Below the pieces are notes generated by a model, which ran no database searches, had not been told where the DNA came from, and saw only the letters and a program-made list of their open reading frames with translations. A program made the position numbers and the translations under genes. A stretch of DNA of 64,000 nt from Oculatella sp. LEGE 06141 (GTDB taxonomy: Bacteria; Cyanobacteriota; Cyanobacteriia; Elainellales; Elainellaceae), in contig NZ_JADEWO010000026.1 in assembly GCF_015207605.1 (NCBI RefSeq), positions 1 through 64,000 of the forward strand, given 5' to 3'. The first letter of the stretch is position 1, and every line of letters begins with the position of its first letter. Of the stretch, positions 28,064-35,781 are shown one piece after another.

Positions 28064-28831
28064 AGGTGCCCTCTATCTCCAGAAACGCTAGTATTCAGAT
28101 CAACGATCGCCTCAGATGGGTTCTTGTTCAAACCGAGAAATCACGCTAAAAGCAACTAAGCGAACGGTTCCTTGCCCTAACCCAATTTACAGTTGAAACA
28201 AATCGTTAAAGTGAACGAGTCGCAATATAATGCACCCTAAAGACGATTGAACTGTCCTTACTCAAGTGCTAAAGCCTCACCAGTGGCTAGTGTTGGCGGC
28301 ACCCGTCTGCCCCTATTTATTCAATTTAAGCTCAGTTTACAAAGTTTCCCCTTATGTACGATCGGATCTTCCAGTATATTGGCTCCAAATGCTCTGGAAT
28401 AGCAACGGTGTAGCTGCACACGCCACTGGCGTGGCGTGGCATCCACTACCTGCCTACTAAAGCTTGAGTGGGAGTAAAAAATTGTGCCTTCCGCTCAGTA
28501 GAGGGCATGGAGGACTTGAAAGCCGGAGTAATACTGAGGACAACAGAATTTTCCATTACTGCAATCAATGCTCGTGCTACGTGGATCGTGTTCCATGGCT
28601 GATGGCTGACTGTCGGCGCATGGCGTTGATGAATGCGTTAGAGCAACCGGATGTGCTATAGAACTGGGTTCTAGTGCATCCCTCTTGAGCTATGGGTGCA
28701 GTCTCTACCTATAGCATGGTTAATCTAAACGGTATTTTGTTTAACTTTTGTAAATGAAACGGCAAACCTTTCTCATACGGTCTCAGAACTCCAGGAAAGC
28801 CTTTGCCCATCCAAAATGATGGAGACAAATT
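28064..28831. other. Long intergenic region upstream of the carotenoid-protein gene
   Basis: 768 bp without a supported gene; open frames of about 65 codons (28266-28460, 28464-28661) lack ribosome-binding sites and recognisable domains. An imperfect dyad (CTATGGGT / ACCTATAG) lies near 28690-28711. The region should contain the promoters of both the kinase (minus) and the carotenoid protein (plus). Confidence 0.4.
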
Positions 28832-29296
28832 ATGACATACGCAACTGATAACAACACCAAAAAAGCGATCGATTCCTTTCGCCGCTTTGATGTAGACACC
28901 CAGCTTGCTCTGCTGTGGTATGGCTACCTCGATATTAAAGACCAATTGACCCCTGCACCTCCAGCAGAGTCAGAGACGCTAGCCAAAGCCCTGTACGACG
29001 GGATCGAGGCGCGTTCTCCCCAGGAGCAACTGCAAGCACAGCGTGATATTGCCAGCGGCGCACAGTCCGACTTCAGTAAGCAATATGCAGCACTTGATCC
29101 CAGTGCCCGCATTGAGCTGTGGTTCAAACTGGCGCAGGGAATGGAAAGCGGCAAGATTATTCAATTGCCGTCTGACTACCAACTGCCTGCCGAAACCAAT
29201 GAATTTACCGAGCAAATCAAACAGCTAGAGTTCGAGCAACGGATCAACTTCATGCGGAGTATTGTCCGCGAGATGGGTGCGTCTGCTACGCGCTAA
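28832..29296 (+). CDS. Helical carotenoid protein (OCP N-terminal-domain homologue)
   Basis: A 154-residue protein covering only the all-helical N-terminal domain of the orange carotenoid protein. Residues lining the carotenoid tunnel in OCP are kept: W29 and Y32 in QLALLWYGYL (OCP W41, Y44) and W97 in IELWFKL (OCP W110). There is no C-terminal NTF2-like domain, so this is an HCP: a stand-alone carotenoid-binding protein. Some HCPs quench phycobilisomes or singlet oxygen; others have no known role. GGAGA precedes the ATG. No CTDH or FRP gene is adjacent. A strong terminator follows. Confidence 0.85.
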   Translation: MTYATDNNTKKAIDSFRRFDVDTQLALLWYGYLDIKDQLTPAPPAESETLAKALYDGIEARSPQEQLQAQRDIASGAQSDFSKQYAALDPSARIELWFKLAQGMESGKIIQLPSDYQLPAETNEFTEQIKQLEFEQRINFMRSIVREMGASATR

Positions 29297-29374
29297 AGGC
29301 ATACCGATTTTGAATACGGAATAAGTTCACTTTGGTTACTCAGCTTAATATCCAGCTTAATAAGTAACTAAGTC

Positions 29375-29410
29375 AGACAAGGGTTGGTGCGATCGCACCA
29401 ACCCTTGTCT
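29375..29410. terminator. Perfect 36-bp palindrome with HIP1 at its apex
   Basis: Arms AGACAAGGGTTGGTGC and GCACCAACCCTTGTCT flank GATC, so the whole 36 bp is a perfect palindrome, followed by TTTT (29409-29413). It ends the carotenoid protein transcript and, being symmetrical, can block the other direction too. Confidence 0.8.
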
Positions 29411-29450
29411 TTTACCATGAGGAAGAGTGAGCCTCTCTACCCCAAATTTC

Positions 29451-29723
29451 ATGAACTTTGTCACCATCTTAGGTTTAGCCGCCGCTTCATTCACCACATT
29501 TTCGTTTTTGCCTCAGGTCCTTAAAACGTGGCAAACTAAATCTGCCGGAGACTTATCATTAAGCACATTCAGTATTTTTTGTGTGGGCGTTTTTCTGTGG
29601 CTGGTCTATGGCGTACTCATTGCTGATCTGCCCGTGATCCTGGCCAATGCCGTGACGTTTATCTTGTCATTAACGGTGATTGGTCAGGCGTTGATCTACA
29701 GAAAGCCGCGTCCAAAGCTGTAA
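29451..29723 (+). CDS. SemiSWEET (MtN3/PQ-loop) small sugar transporter
   Basis: A 90-residue membrane protein with three hydrophobic helices (about 5-25, 37-56 and 60-82) and the PQ-loop FSFLPQVLKTWQTKS. SemiSWEETs are single three-helix bundles that dimerise to carry sugars or related small solutes across the membrane. The family's usual start aligns with 29451; a GTG at 29427 would add eight residues. No strong ribosome-binding site is seen for either. Confidence 0.8.
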   Translation: MNFVTILGLAAASFTTFSFLPQVLKTWQTKSAGDLSLSTFSIFCVGVFLWLVYGVLIADLPVILANAVTFILSLTVIGQALIYRKPRPKL

Positions 29724-30020
29724 GAGGATGCTTTAAAGGTGCCAATTGCCTACTCGAGCCGCTCCTTCTTGTGGCTTCCGCAAGTGCTAAGCTCCCAACC
29801 TTGGAGGACTTCCGAGCCGATTCTGTTTCAAAATCCCCCAAGTCTGGAGGATTTAGGGGGCGAATGCAGCATATTTGATACTTTTTAAGCAGCCTCTAAA
29901 CCTGCACATTTACAGGAGATGCATAATTCAGAGTAGGGGCTACGCATGGCCGAGCCTCTGCAAGGCTACGGTAGAAGCATCTGTAACGCGGCGGGATGGC
30001 GATCGAGTCAGCACCAGCAT
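29724..30020. other. Intergenic region after the SemiSWEET gene
   Basis: No gene recognised. A weak C/G-rich stem (ATCCCCCAAG ... GGGGG) around 29832-29860 may terminate the SemiSWEET transcript. Confidence 0.3.
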
Positions 30021-30344
30021 CTAACTGCGGCAGGTGCGGGCGGGCAGAATAGCACTAAAGCGGCGGTATTCTGCTAAATACTGCTCTAACACAACAAATT
30101 GCGGCAAATTGAGGCTGTAATAAATCCATCGACCTTCCTGACGAGAGCGAACCAACTCCGCTTCCTTTAACGTCTTGAGGTGAAACGATAGTTTAGACTG
30201 GGTAACGCTCAAATCGTCGCAGAGGTCGCAGACGCACATCTCCTGATCGCGCAGCAAATCCAACACCTTGAGTCGGAGTGGATCGGACAGGGCATGAAAA
30301 CCAGCAACAACTAATTCAGACGGAAGAGTCGGAGACTTTGGCAT
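30021..30344 (-). CDS. ArsR/SmtB-family metalloregulator
   Basis: A 107-residue winged-helix repressor. The recognition region VTQSKLSFHLKTLKEAELV at about 47-65 is typical of ArsR. The alpha-3 sensor site reads CVCDLC (C37, C39, C42), close to the ELCVCDL signature of As(III)-sensing ArsR proteins, and another Cys is at 105. It should bind DNA until As(III), Sb(III) or a related metal is bound. No arsenic transport or reductase gene is adjacent, so its target may be itself or a distant operon. A 7-bp dyad lies upstream. Confidence 0.88.
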   Translation of the reverse strand: MPKSPTLPSELVVAGFHALSDPLRLKVLDLLRDQEMCVCDLCDDLSVTQSKLSFHLKTLKEAELVRSRQEGRWIYYSLNLPQFVVLEQYLAEYRRFSAILPARTCRS

Positions 30345-30387
30345 TAAACGTTAACAGCGTAGCTTCTGTTGAAAGGTAGCCTCATTC

Positions 30388-30405
30388 TAACTTCTATCGA
30401 AGTTA
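30388..30405. promoter_or_regulatory. Dyad upstream of arsR, candidate operator
   Basis: TAACTTC-TATC-GAAGTTA is a perfect 7-bp dyad with a 4-bp spacer, 44-61 bp before the arsR start codon. Size and A/T-rich half-sites suit an ArsR-family operator; binding is inferred. Confidence 0.4.
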
Positions 30406-30673
30406 TCTCAAGAGCAGAGCAGCTCGATACGATCTCAACCCTGCATGCAGCGAGAGTGACAGAAATTAAAGTCAAACTGGCAAGGACGGTAGCAGTTTTC
30501 GAGAAGCTAAATCGCACCGTTCCACGTGAAGGCCAGGCGTGTGCCATTCGGCCTGATCTGGACAGAGTAAACCACGACTAAAAATAGGGTGAAACCCGCT
30601 CCTATATTAGCCTACCCCTTCCTTATCTTCGGCTTATGATGAAAAGAAGGGATATAGCGATTCACAGAATTCA

Positions 30674-31030
30674 ATGAAGATTCAGTCATCAGTGCTGGTT
30701 CATCTAGGGTTTGGCAAGTACGTTCGCTCAGACCAGGTGACAGCACTGCTTCCAGTGGAAGAAGAGCGGGGGCCAGGGCGACGCACCTTTGTGTACCTTC
30801 AGGGACAAGCCGATCCGGTTGTGGCTGCCCGTGCAGAAGACACAATTATTCGCGACTTGGTACAGGAGCCCCGTGAAGTTATTCAGTCCCGCCAACAGCA
30901 AGAAATTTTGACGGACTTGTTGCAAAATCTCGCTAAGGTGAACTCAACCGTCCGTCGCATTAGCCGTGACGAAGGTGAACTTGACCTGGATCAGCTAGAG
31001 CGGCGCATTCGTCGAGTGCTAGAAGATTAA
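30674..31030 (+). CDS. RemA/DUF370-like regulatory protein (tentative)
   Basis: A 118-residue protein starting MKIQSSVLVHLGFGKYV. The N-terminal half (VHLGFGKYVRSDQVTALLPVEE) resembles the RemA/DUF370 family (IGYGNMV followed by a strand and VTI), whose Bacillus member is a ring-shaped DNA-binding regulator. The C-terminal half is helical and highly charged, ending LDQLERRIRRVLED. The family match is weak and by eye. It lies 316 bp upstream of the EF-G gene in the same direction. Confidence 0.45.
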   Translation: MKIQSSVLVHLGFGKYVRSDQVTALLPVEEERGPGRRTFVYLQGQADPVVAARAEDTIIRDLVQEPREVIQSRQQQEILTDLLQNLAKVNSTVRRISRDEGELDLDQLERRIRRVLED

Positions 31031-31346
31031 GCCGTCTTTTGCCGCCAACCCATTGGCATCTATGACCTGGTTCCAGGGCGTGTTGCGGCTCGATACGTTT
31101 GGCAATCTCAGCAACGCTATGCTGCTCAGTAATGGCGTTGTTTGAATTGTTGCCCGCTCCCTTCTACAATTTAAATCTCAACACTTTACAATTAGTAACG
31201 TTGCCATAAGTGTGGAAAAGGGTTCTTTAATATTCTAGGGGATTGAAACCCATCCCGCACTGGCGACGAAAGCAACACCGATTTCCTCTAAGTCACGCTT
31301 GCAGGTGGTCACCAACGGTTTGTCGCATTTAATCTAGAGAGCAAAA
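31031..31346. other. Leader region of the EF-G gene
   Basis: No gene recognised. It likely contains the EF-G promoter; GAGAG at 31336-31340 is the probable ribosome-binding site. Confidence 0.35.
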
Positions 31347-33431
31347 ATGAAAGACCTCACTCGCTATCGAAACATTGGCATCTTCGCCCACGTAGATGCA
31401 GGTAAAACGACCACAACTGAAAGAATCCTGAAGCTCACTGGTAAAATCCACAAGATTGGTGAGGTGCATGAAGGCGCGGCGACGACGGACTTCATGGAGC
31501 AGGAGCAAGAGCGTGGTATCACGATTCAGTCTGCGGCAACAAGCTGCTTCTGGAACGATCACCAACTAAATATTATCGATACCCCAGGTCACGTTGATTT
31601 TACCATTGAGGTCTATCGTTCTCTCAAGGTTCTTGATGGTGGCATCGGCGTTTTCTGCGGCTCCGGCGGAGTTGAACCGCAATCTGAAACTAACTGGCGC
31701 TATGCCAATGATTCTAAAGTTGCTCGTATCGTCTACATCAACAAACTCGATCGCACGGGTGCAGATTTTTACCGGGTGGTTAAGCAGGTTGATCAGGTGC
31801 TGGCCGCTAAGCCGCTGGTGATGGTGTTGCCCATCGGTACTGAAGAGCAGTTTTCGGGTGTGGTTGATTTGCTGACCCGCAAAGCCTGGATCTGGGATGA
31901 CTCTGGCGATCCGATGAATTATCAGATCAAAGAGGTTCCTGCTGATATGGTCGATGAGGTCGAGCGCTACCGCGAACAGTTGATTGAGTTAGCGGTTGAG
32001 CAAGACGATGCGATTATGGAGCAATATCTGGAAGGAGAAGAGCCAGATATTGATGCCATTAAGCACTGTATTCGCAAGGGCACTCGCGATCTGGCTTTCT
32101 TCCCAACCTACTGCGGTTCTTCCTTCAAAAATAAAGGGGTGCAGTTGGTGTTGGATGCTGTGGTGGACTATCTGCCCAATCCAACTGAGGTGAAGCCGCA
32201 GCCAGAAGTTGATTTGGAAGGAAACGAGACGGGAACGTTTGCCATCGTTGACCCAGAGAAGCCGTTACGGGCGCTGGCATTTAAGATCATGGACGATCGC
32301 TTTGGCGCATTGACCTTTACTCGCCTGTATTCCGGTACCTTGTCTAAGGGAGACACGGTGCTGAATACTGCCACTGGCAAAACCGAGCGCATTAGCCGTC
32401 TAGTGGAGATGCACGCTAATTCTCGTGAAGAAGTGGACTCGGCTCAGGCGGGTGACATTGTGGCGATCGTCGGGATGAAGAATATCCAGACTGGGCATAC
32501 CCTCTGTGATCCAAAACATCCGGCGACGCTAGAACCAATGGTGTTCCCAGAACCCGTTATTTCGATCGCAGTCAAGCCCAAGAGCAAAGGCGGCGAGGAA
32601 AAGATGGTAGCAGCGCTAACCAAGATGGTGCAGGAAGACCCGTCCTTCCACATGATGACGGATGAGGAGAGCGGCGAAACGATTCTTAAGGGAATGGGCG
32701 AGCTGCACCTGGACATCAAGGTTGACATCCTCAAGCGAACTCATGGTGTGGAGGTAGAGGTGGGTAAGCCCCAGGTGGCCTACCGCGAGTCGATTACCAA
32801 GCGCCTCGAAGATGGCTACGTCCACAAGAAGCAGTCTGGTGGTTCGGGTCAATATGCCAAAATCAACTACATCATTGAACCCGGTGAAGCAGGTAGCGGC
32901 TTCCAGTTTGAGTCTAAGGTGACGGGTGGTAGCGTCCCCAGAGAGTACTGGCCAGCCGTACAAAAAGGCTTTGAGAGCTGCATCGATAAAGGTGTGTTAG
33001 CTGGCTTCCCCTGCATGGACTTGAAGTTCACGCTGACAGAAGGAGGTTTCCACCCAGTAGACTCATCGGCGATCGCCTTTGAGATTGCTGCGAAAGCGGC
33101 TTATCGGCAGTCTGTGCCCAAGGCGGCTCCTCAACTGCTTGAACCGATTATGAATGTCGATGTGTTCACACCCGACAACTACATGGGAGATGTCATCGGC
33201 GACTTGAACCGTCGTCGGGGGATGATGAGATCGCAGGAAACCGGGCCAACCGGCGCTCGCATCAAGGCAGATGTGCCGTTGAGCGAAATGTTTGGCTACA
33301 TCGGCGACCTGCGTACAATGACTTCGGGTCGGGGTCAGTTCTCCATGTCGTTCTCCCACTATGCTCCTTGCCCGAACAACATTGCAGAAGAGGTGATCAA
33401 GGAAGCGAAAGAGCGCCAAGCTGCTTCTTAG
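31347..33431 (+). CDS. fusB: Elongation factor G paralogue (EF-G2/FusB type)
   Basis: A 694-residue translational GTPase: G1 AHVDAGKT (14-21), G3 DTPGH, G4 NKLD, followed by domains II-V with the typical GGSVPREY and RRGMMRSQ segments. EF-G drives ribosomal translocation or recycling. The N-terminus [21 protein letters not shown] and [18 protein letters not shown] differ from the housekeeping cyanobacterial EF-G (AHIDAGKT, TDWMAQERERGITITAAA), and the usual rpsL-rpsG-tuf neighbours are absent. It is therefore most likely the second EF-G rather than the str-operon copy. The symbol is tentative. Confidence 0.85.
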   Translation: MKDLTRYRNIGIFAHVDAGKTTTTERILKLTGKIHKIGEVHEGAATTDFMEQEQERGITIQSAATSCFWNDHQLNIIDTPGHVDFTIEVYRSLKVLDGGIGVFCGSGGVEPQSETNWRYANDSKVARIVYINKLDRTGADFYRVVKQVDQVLAAKPLVMVLPIGTEEQFSGVVDLLTRKAWIWDDSGDPMNYQIKEVPADMVDEVERYREQLIELAVEQDDAIMEQYLEGEEPDIDAIKHCIRKGTRDLAFFPTYCGSSFKNKGVQLVLDAVVDYLPNPTEVKPQPEVDLEGNETGTFAIVDPEKPLRALAFKIMDDRFGALTFTRLYSGTLSKGDTVLNTATGKTERISRLVEMHANSREEVDSAQAGDIVAIVGMKNIQTGHTLCDPKHPATLEPMVFPEPVISIAVKPKSKGGEEKMVAALTKMVQEDPSFHMMTDEESGETILKGMGELHLDIKVDILKRTHGVEVEVGKPQVAYRESITKRLEDGYVHKKQSGGSGQYAKINYIIEPGEAGSGFQFESKVTGGSVPREYWPAVQKGFESCIDKGVLAGFPCMDLKFTLTEGGFHPVDSSAIAFEIAAKAAYRQSVPKAAPQLLEPIMNVDVFTPDNYMGDVIGDLNRRRGMMRSQETGPTGARIKADVPLSEMFGYIGDLRTMTSGRGQFSMSFSHYAPCPNNIAEEVIKEAKERQAAS

Positions 33432-33470
33432 TCCCGCTTCTAGTCCCTAGCTGTTTTTTGCAGAGGGTAT

Positions 33471-33515
33471 CCTGACGATTCCTGGCTGGCACTATGCCAG
33501 CCAGGAATCGTCAGG
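33471..33515. terminator. 20-bp perfect inverted repeat after the EF-G gene
   Basis: CCTGACGATTCCTGGCTGGC (33471-33490) and its exact reverse complement (33496-33515) surround ACTAT. There is no T tract. It probably terminates or stabilises the EF-G transcript. Confidence 0.65.
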
Positions 33516-33561
33516 ATTAATGTCATCGTTGGACTGTCTGTCGATATTGGGTTTTATGGAG

Positions 33562-33657
33562 TTACAGCAGTTCTCAATCGAGTCAGCCACAGTCTTGCCA
33601 AGATGGGTGTGGGGGTAGGGTTTGGAGTGTGGTGAATGCAACTGAAAATGGCTGTAA
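33562..33657. repeat. Dispersed repeat, copy 1 (96 bp)
   Basis: Bounded by TTACAGC (33562-33568) and GCTGTAA (33651-33657). It matches, in reverse orientation, 56241-56330: shared blocks include AGCAGTTCTCAATCGAGTCA, GTCTTGCCAAGATGGGTGTG and TGTGGTGAATGCAA. The two copies differ mainly in a GT/G-rich middle. The repeat's right end supplies the ATG codons (33636, 33648) of the following gene. Confidence 0.8.
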
Positions 33658-34040
33658 ATTCTCTAGCCGCAGACGTTATTCTGAGCCATTCCTGTTTACC
33701 CCTGGGGCATTTATACCTGGACTGGAACCCTCAACCGGGAATGCACCTATATGGTTCTGGAGTGAAGGCACCGCATCAGCTCCGGTCAGGACGGTGTCAG
33801 CTCCATAGAGTTGTACTCTACGTTCAACTGTTTGATACTCCAGCAGAGAAGAGTTTGGTAGACGGACGCTGGATTATGGGAGACAGTACCTGCTTGTACA
33901 ACGCCCGATCGGAACTGCTGCGGTGTGCAGTTAATCCCAGTGGCTGTTGCGATCGCTGCGTGCATTATGTCACCAGATCCCATTCGTTGCTAGTCACGAA
34001 TTTTAAGTACAGTCAGTCGTTTGGCTCCCTCAACGGATGA
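33636..34040 (+). CDS. DUF6464-like protein of unknown function
   Basis: A 134-residue protein with no membrane helix. The core reads LGHLYLDWNPQPG, then RCQLHRVVLYVQ, then LVDGRWIMGDSTCLYNARSELLRCAVNPSG and CDRCVHY. The DGRW-x-(I/M)GD-(A/S)TC-x-(Y/F)NARS-x-L-(L/I)RCAVNP pattern with several Cys fits a family found in cyanobacteria that I recall as DUF6464; the Cys set may bind metal. Both possible ATGs (33636, 33648) lie inside the dispersed repeat, so the native N-terminus may have been replaced. Confidence 0.55.
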   Translation: MQLKMAVNSLAADVILSHSCLPLGHLYLDWNPQPGMHLYGSGVKAPHQLRSGRCQLHRVVLYVQLFDTPAEKSLVDGRWIMGDSTCLYNARSELLRCAVNPSGCCDRCVHYVTRSHSLLVTNFKYSQSFGSLNG

Positions 34041-34127
34041 TGGCAAAATCAGGCAGGGGGTTGATGCATCCATGCTCGTACCACCTCAAGTTACTCTCAA
34101 GTCGATCCTTGCCCGTGGTGCAGCAGG

Positions 34128-34691
34128 ATGACAAACGTGACCCAGGTAATAGAAAATAAACGGAATCTGCCTCCTTCTATACAACTGCCAATGACAACGT
34201 TTGTCGCTCTGGATTTTGAAACCGCAGATAACGGAAGAGATAGCGCCTGCTCGATTGGGTTGGTTCGGGTAAAGAACTATCAAATTGTGCAACGAGTTCA
34301 CTATCTAATTCGTCCGCCCCGTTCAGCATTTCGGTTCACTCATATCCACGGTATTCGCTGGCAAGACGTTGCAGACCAGCCAACTTTTGGTGAGCTATGG
34401 ACAGATATCCATCTGCTTCTGGCCGATGCAGAGTTTGTGGCAGCTCACAATGCGTCGTTTGACCGGGGCGTTTTGTATGCCTGCTGTGATGCCCATGGAA
34501 TTTCTCGCCCCTCGCATCCCTTTGTGTGTACCGTTCAACTGGCTCGTAGCACATGGAGGATTCATCCAACCAAATTGCCCAATGTCTGTGAGCATTTGGG
34601 GATTGAATTGAACCACCATCAGGCGTTATCCGATGCAGAAGCATGTGCCCAAATTGTCATTGCGGCACATCAGCCGCAGAGAACCCTTTGA
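34128..34691 (+). CDS. DnaQ-like 3'-5' exonuclease (DEDDh)
   Basis: A 187-residue protein. ExoI motif FVALDFETAD, ExoII motif AAHNASFDRGVL, and the ExoIII-epsilon motif HHQALSDAEACAQ give the D-E-D-D-H set for two-metal exonuclease chemistry. This is a small stand-alone version like those used in RNA or DNA end trimming. Translation may start at 34128 or at 34191 (MTTFVALDFE), the latter matching the usual family start; no strong ribosome-binding site separates them. Confidence 0.82.
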   Translation: MTNVTQVIENKRNLPPSIQLPMTTFVALDFETADNGRDSACSIGLVRVKNYQIVQRVHYLIRPPRSAFRFTHIHGIRWQDVADQPTFGELWTDIHLLLADAEFVAAHNASFDRGVLYACCDAHGISRPSHPFVCTVQLARSTWRIHPTKLPNVCEHLGIELNHHQALSDAEACAQIVIAAHQPQRTL

Positions 34692-35039
34692 GAGTGAGCA
34701 TTCTTCATCGGTGATGGGCATGGGTGATGGGCATGGGTGACGGGTTAGCGGTTCGCGTCATACTGCAACCGAACGAAAGCCTGTTGTAGAAGAATTTGAC
34801 ACAATTCAGCTATTTGCAGATTGGAAGGCAGACCTGAAGGCGATCGCTACCCTTCAAAGCAATTGTGTGATCGTTGCTGGGTTGCTCTGAAGCTGTGACT
34901 TGCGATTTGTTGCTGACCTTCACCAACGTTGGCACCTGGTGCTGATGGAAGTTGATGCAGCTTTTGTAATTTATGCTACTCATTCGTTAGTAAAGACGCG
35001 GTGTAATGCGGGTGTCATTGAACGGTGTGGAGAGTTGAC
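34692..35039. other. Region upstream of the urease operon
   Basis: No gene recognised. A 13-bp unit GGTGATGGGCATG is repeated at 34710-34722 and 34723-34735, with a partial third copy to 34743. The urease promoter should lie here; I could not place it, and no clear NtcA box (GTA-N8-TAC) was seen. Confidence 0.35.
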
Positions 35040-35354
35040 ATGTACTTGACTCCCAGAGAAATGGAGCGGCTGACTATTTTTACAGCGGCAGAAATTGCCC
35101 GTCGTCGTAAGGAAAAAGGTCTGAAGCTCAATGTGCCTGAAGCGATCGCATTCATCACCGATGCCATGATTGAAGGCGCACGCGAAGACAAAGCCGTGGC
35201 TCAGCTCATGTCTGAGGGTGCCGCATTACTAACCACTGAAGACGTGCTACCTGGCGTAACGGAACTGATTCCATTAATTCAAGTGGAAGCCCATTTTGCT
35301 GATGGCACCAAACTGATCAGTATTCACAATCCGATTCGCAGTGCTGGAACCTGA
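35040..35354 (+). CDS. ureA: Urease gamma subunit
   Basis: 104 residues starting [23 protein letters not shown], the standard UreA opening. [21 protein letters not shown] near the C-terminus is also typical. It forms the (alpha-beta-gamma)3 urease with UreB and UreC. The start at 35040 is chosen because GGAGAG sits just before it; an upstream GTG (35025) would add five residues. First gene of a seven-gene urease operon. Confidence 0.95.
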   Translation: MYLTPREMERLTIFTAAEIARRRKEKGLKLNVPEAIAFITDAMIEGAREDKAVAQLMSEGAALLTTEDVLPGVTELIPLIQVEAHFADGTKLISIHNPIRSAGT

Positions 35355-35358
35355 TGCC

Positions 35359-35781
35359 ATGACAAATGCCATACCAAATACTCCTAATTCCTTTCCCGGC
35401 GAGGTGCTGTGTCTGCCTGGAACCCTGCAAATTAACGCCGGACGGCCAACCAAAACGGTGACAGTAGCCAACCTGGGCGATCGCCCCATTCAGGTCGGTT
35501 CCCATTACCACTTTTTTGAAGTCAACCGTGCCTTGCAGTTTGATCGAGCTGAAGCGTATGGGTTTCGCCTGGATATCCCAGCCGGGACGGCGATTCGGTT
35601 TGAACCGGGCGACACGAAGGCAGTGGCGTTGGTAGCCATTGGCGGCACGCGCCAGGTGCAGGGACTGAATGGTCTGGTGAATCAGGCGTTAGATGCGCCT
35701 GATGCCAAAGCAACGGCACTAGAGCGAGTGCGATCGCTAGGCTACAGCACAATGCCCTCAGAGGAACAGCATGGAAATTAG
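35359..35781 (+). CDS. ureB: Urease beta subunit
   Basis: 140 residues with [26 protein letters not shown] and [10 protein letters not shown], the invariant UreB segments. The C-terminus is longer than the common 100-110 residues, with about 20 extra residues after the core. The ATG at 35359 follows the ureA stop by 4 bp; an in-frame GTG at 35341 inside ureA is an alternative. It overlaps ureC by 11 bp, so the two are coupled. Confidence 0.93.
   Translation: MTNAIPNTPNSFPGEVLCLPGTLQINAGRPTKTVTVANLGDRPIQVGSHYHFFEVNRALQFDRAEAYGFRLDIPAGTAIRFEPGDTKAVALVAIGGTRQVQGLNGLVNQALDAPDAKATALERVRSLGYSTMPSEEQHGN

Noticed and set aside
28266-28661. Two frames of about 65 codons upstream of the carotenoid protein gene
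   Set aside because: No ribosome-binding site, no domain, and high Cys/Trp content typical of random frames.
35000-35040. NtcA box before the urease operon
   Set aside because: No GTA-N8-TAC with a suitably spaced -10 could be found in 34692-35040.
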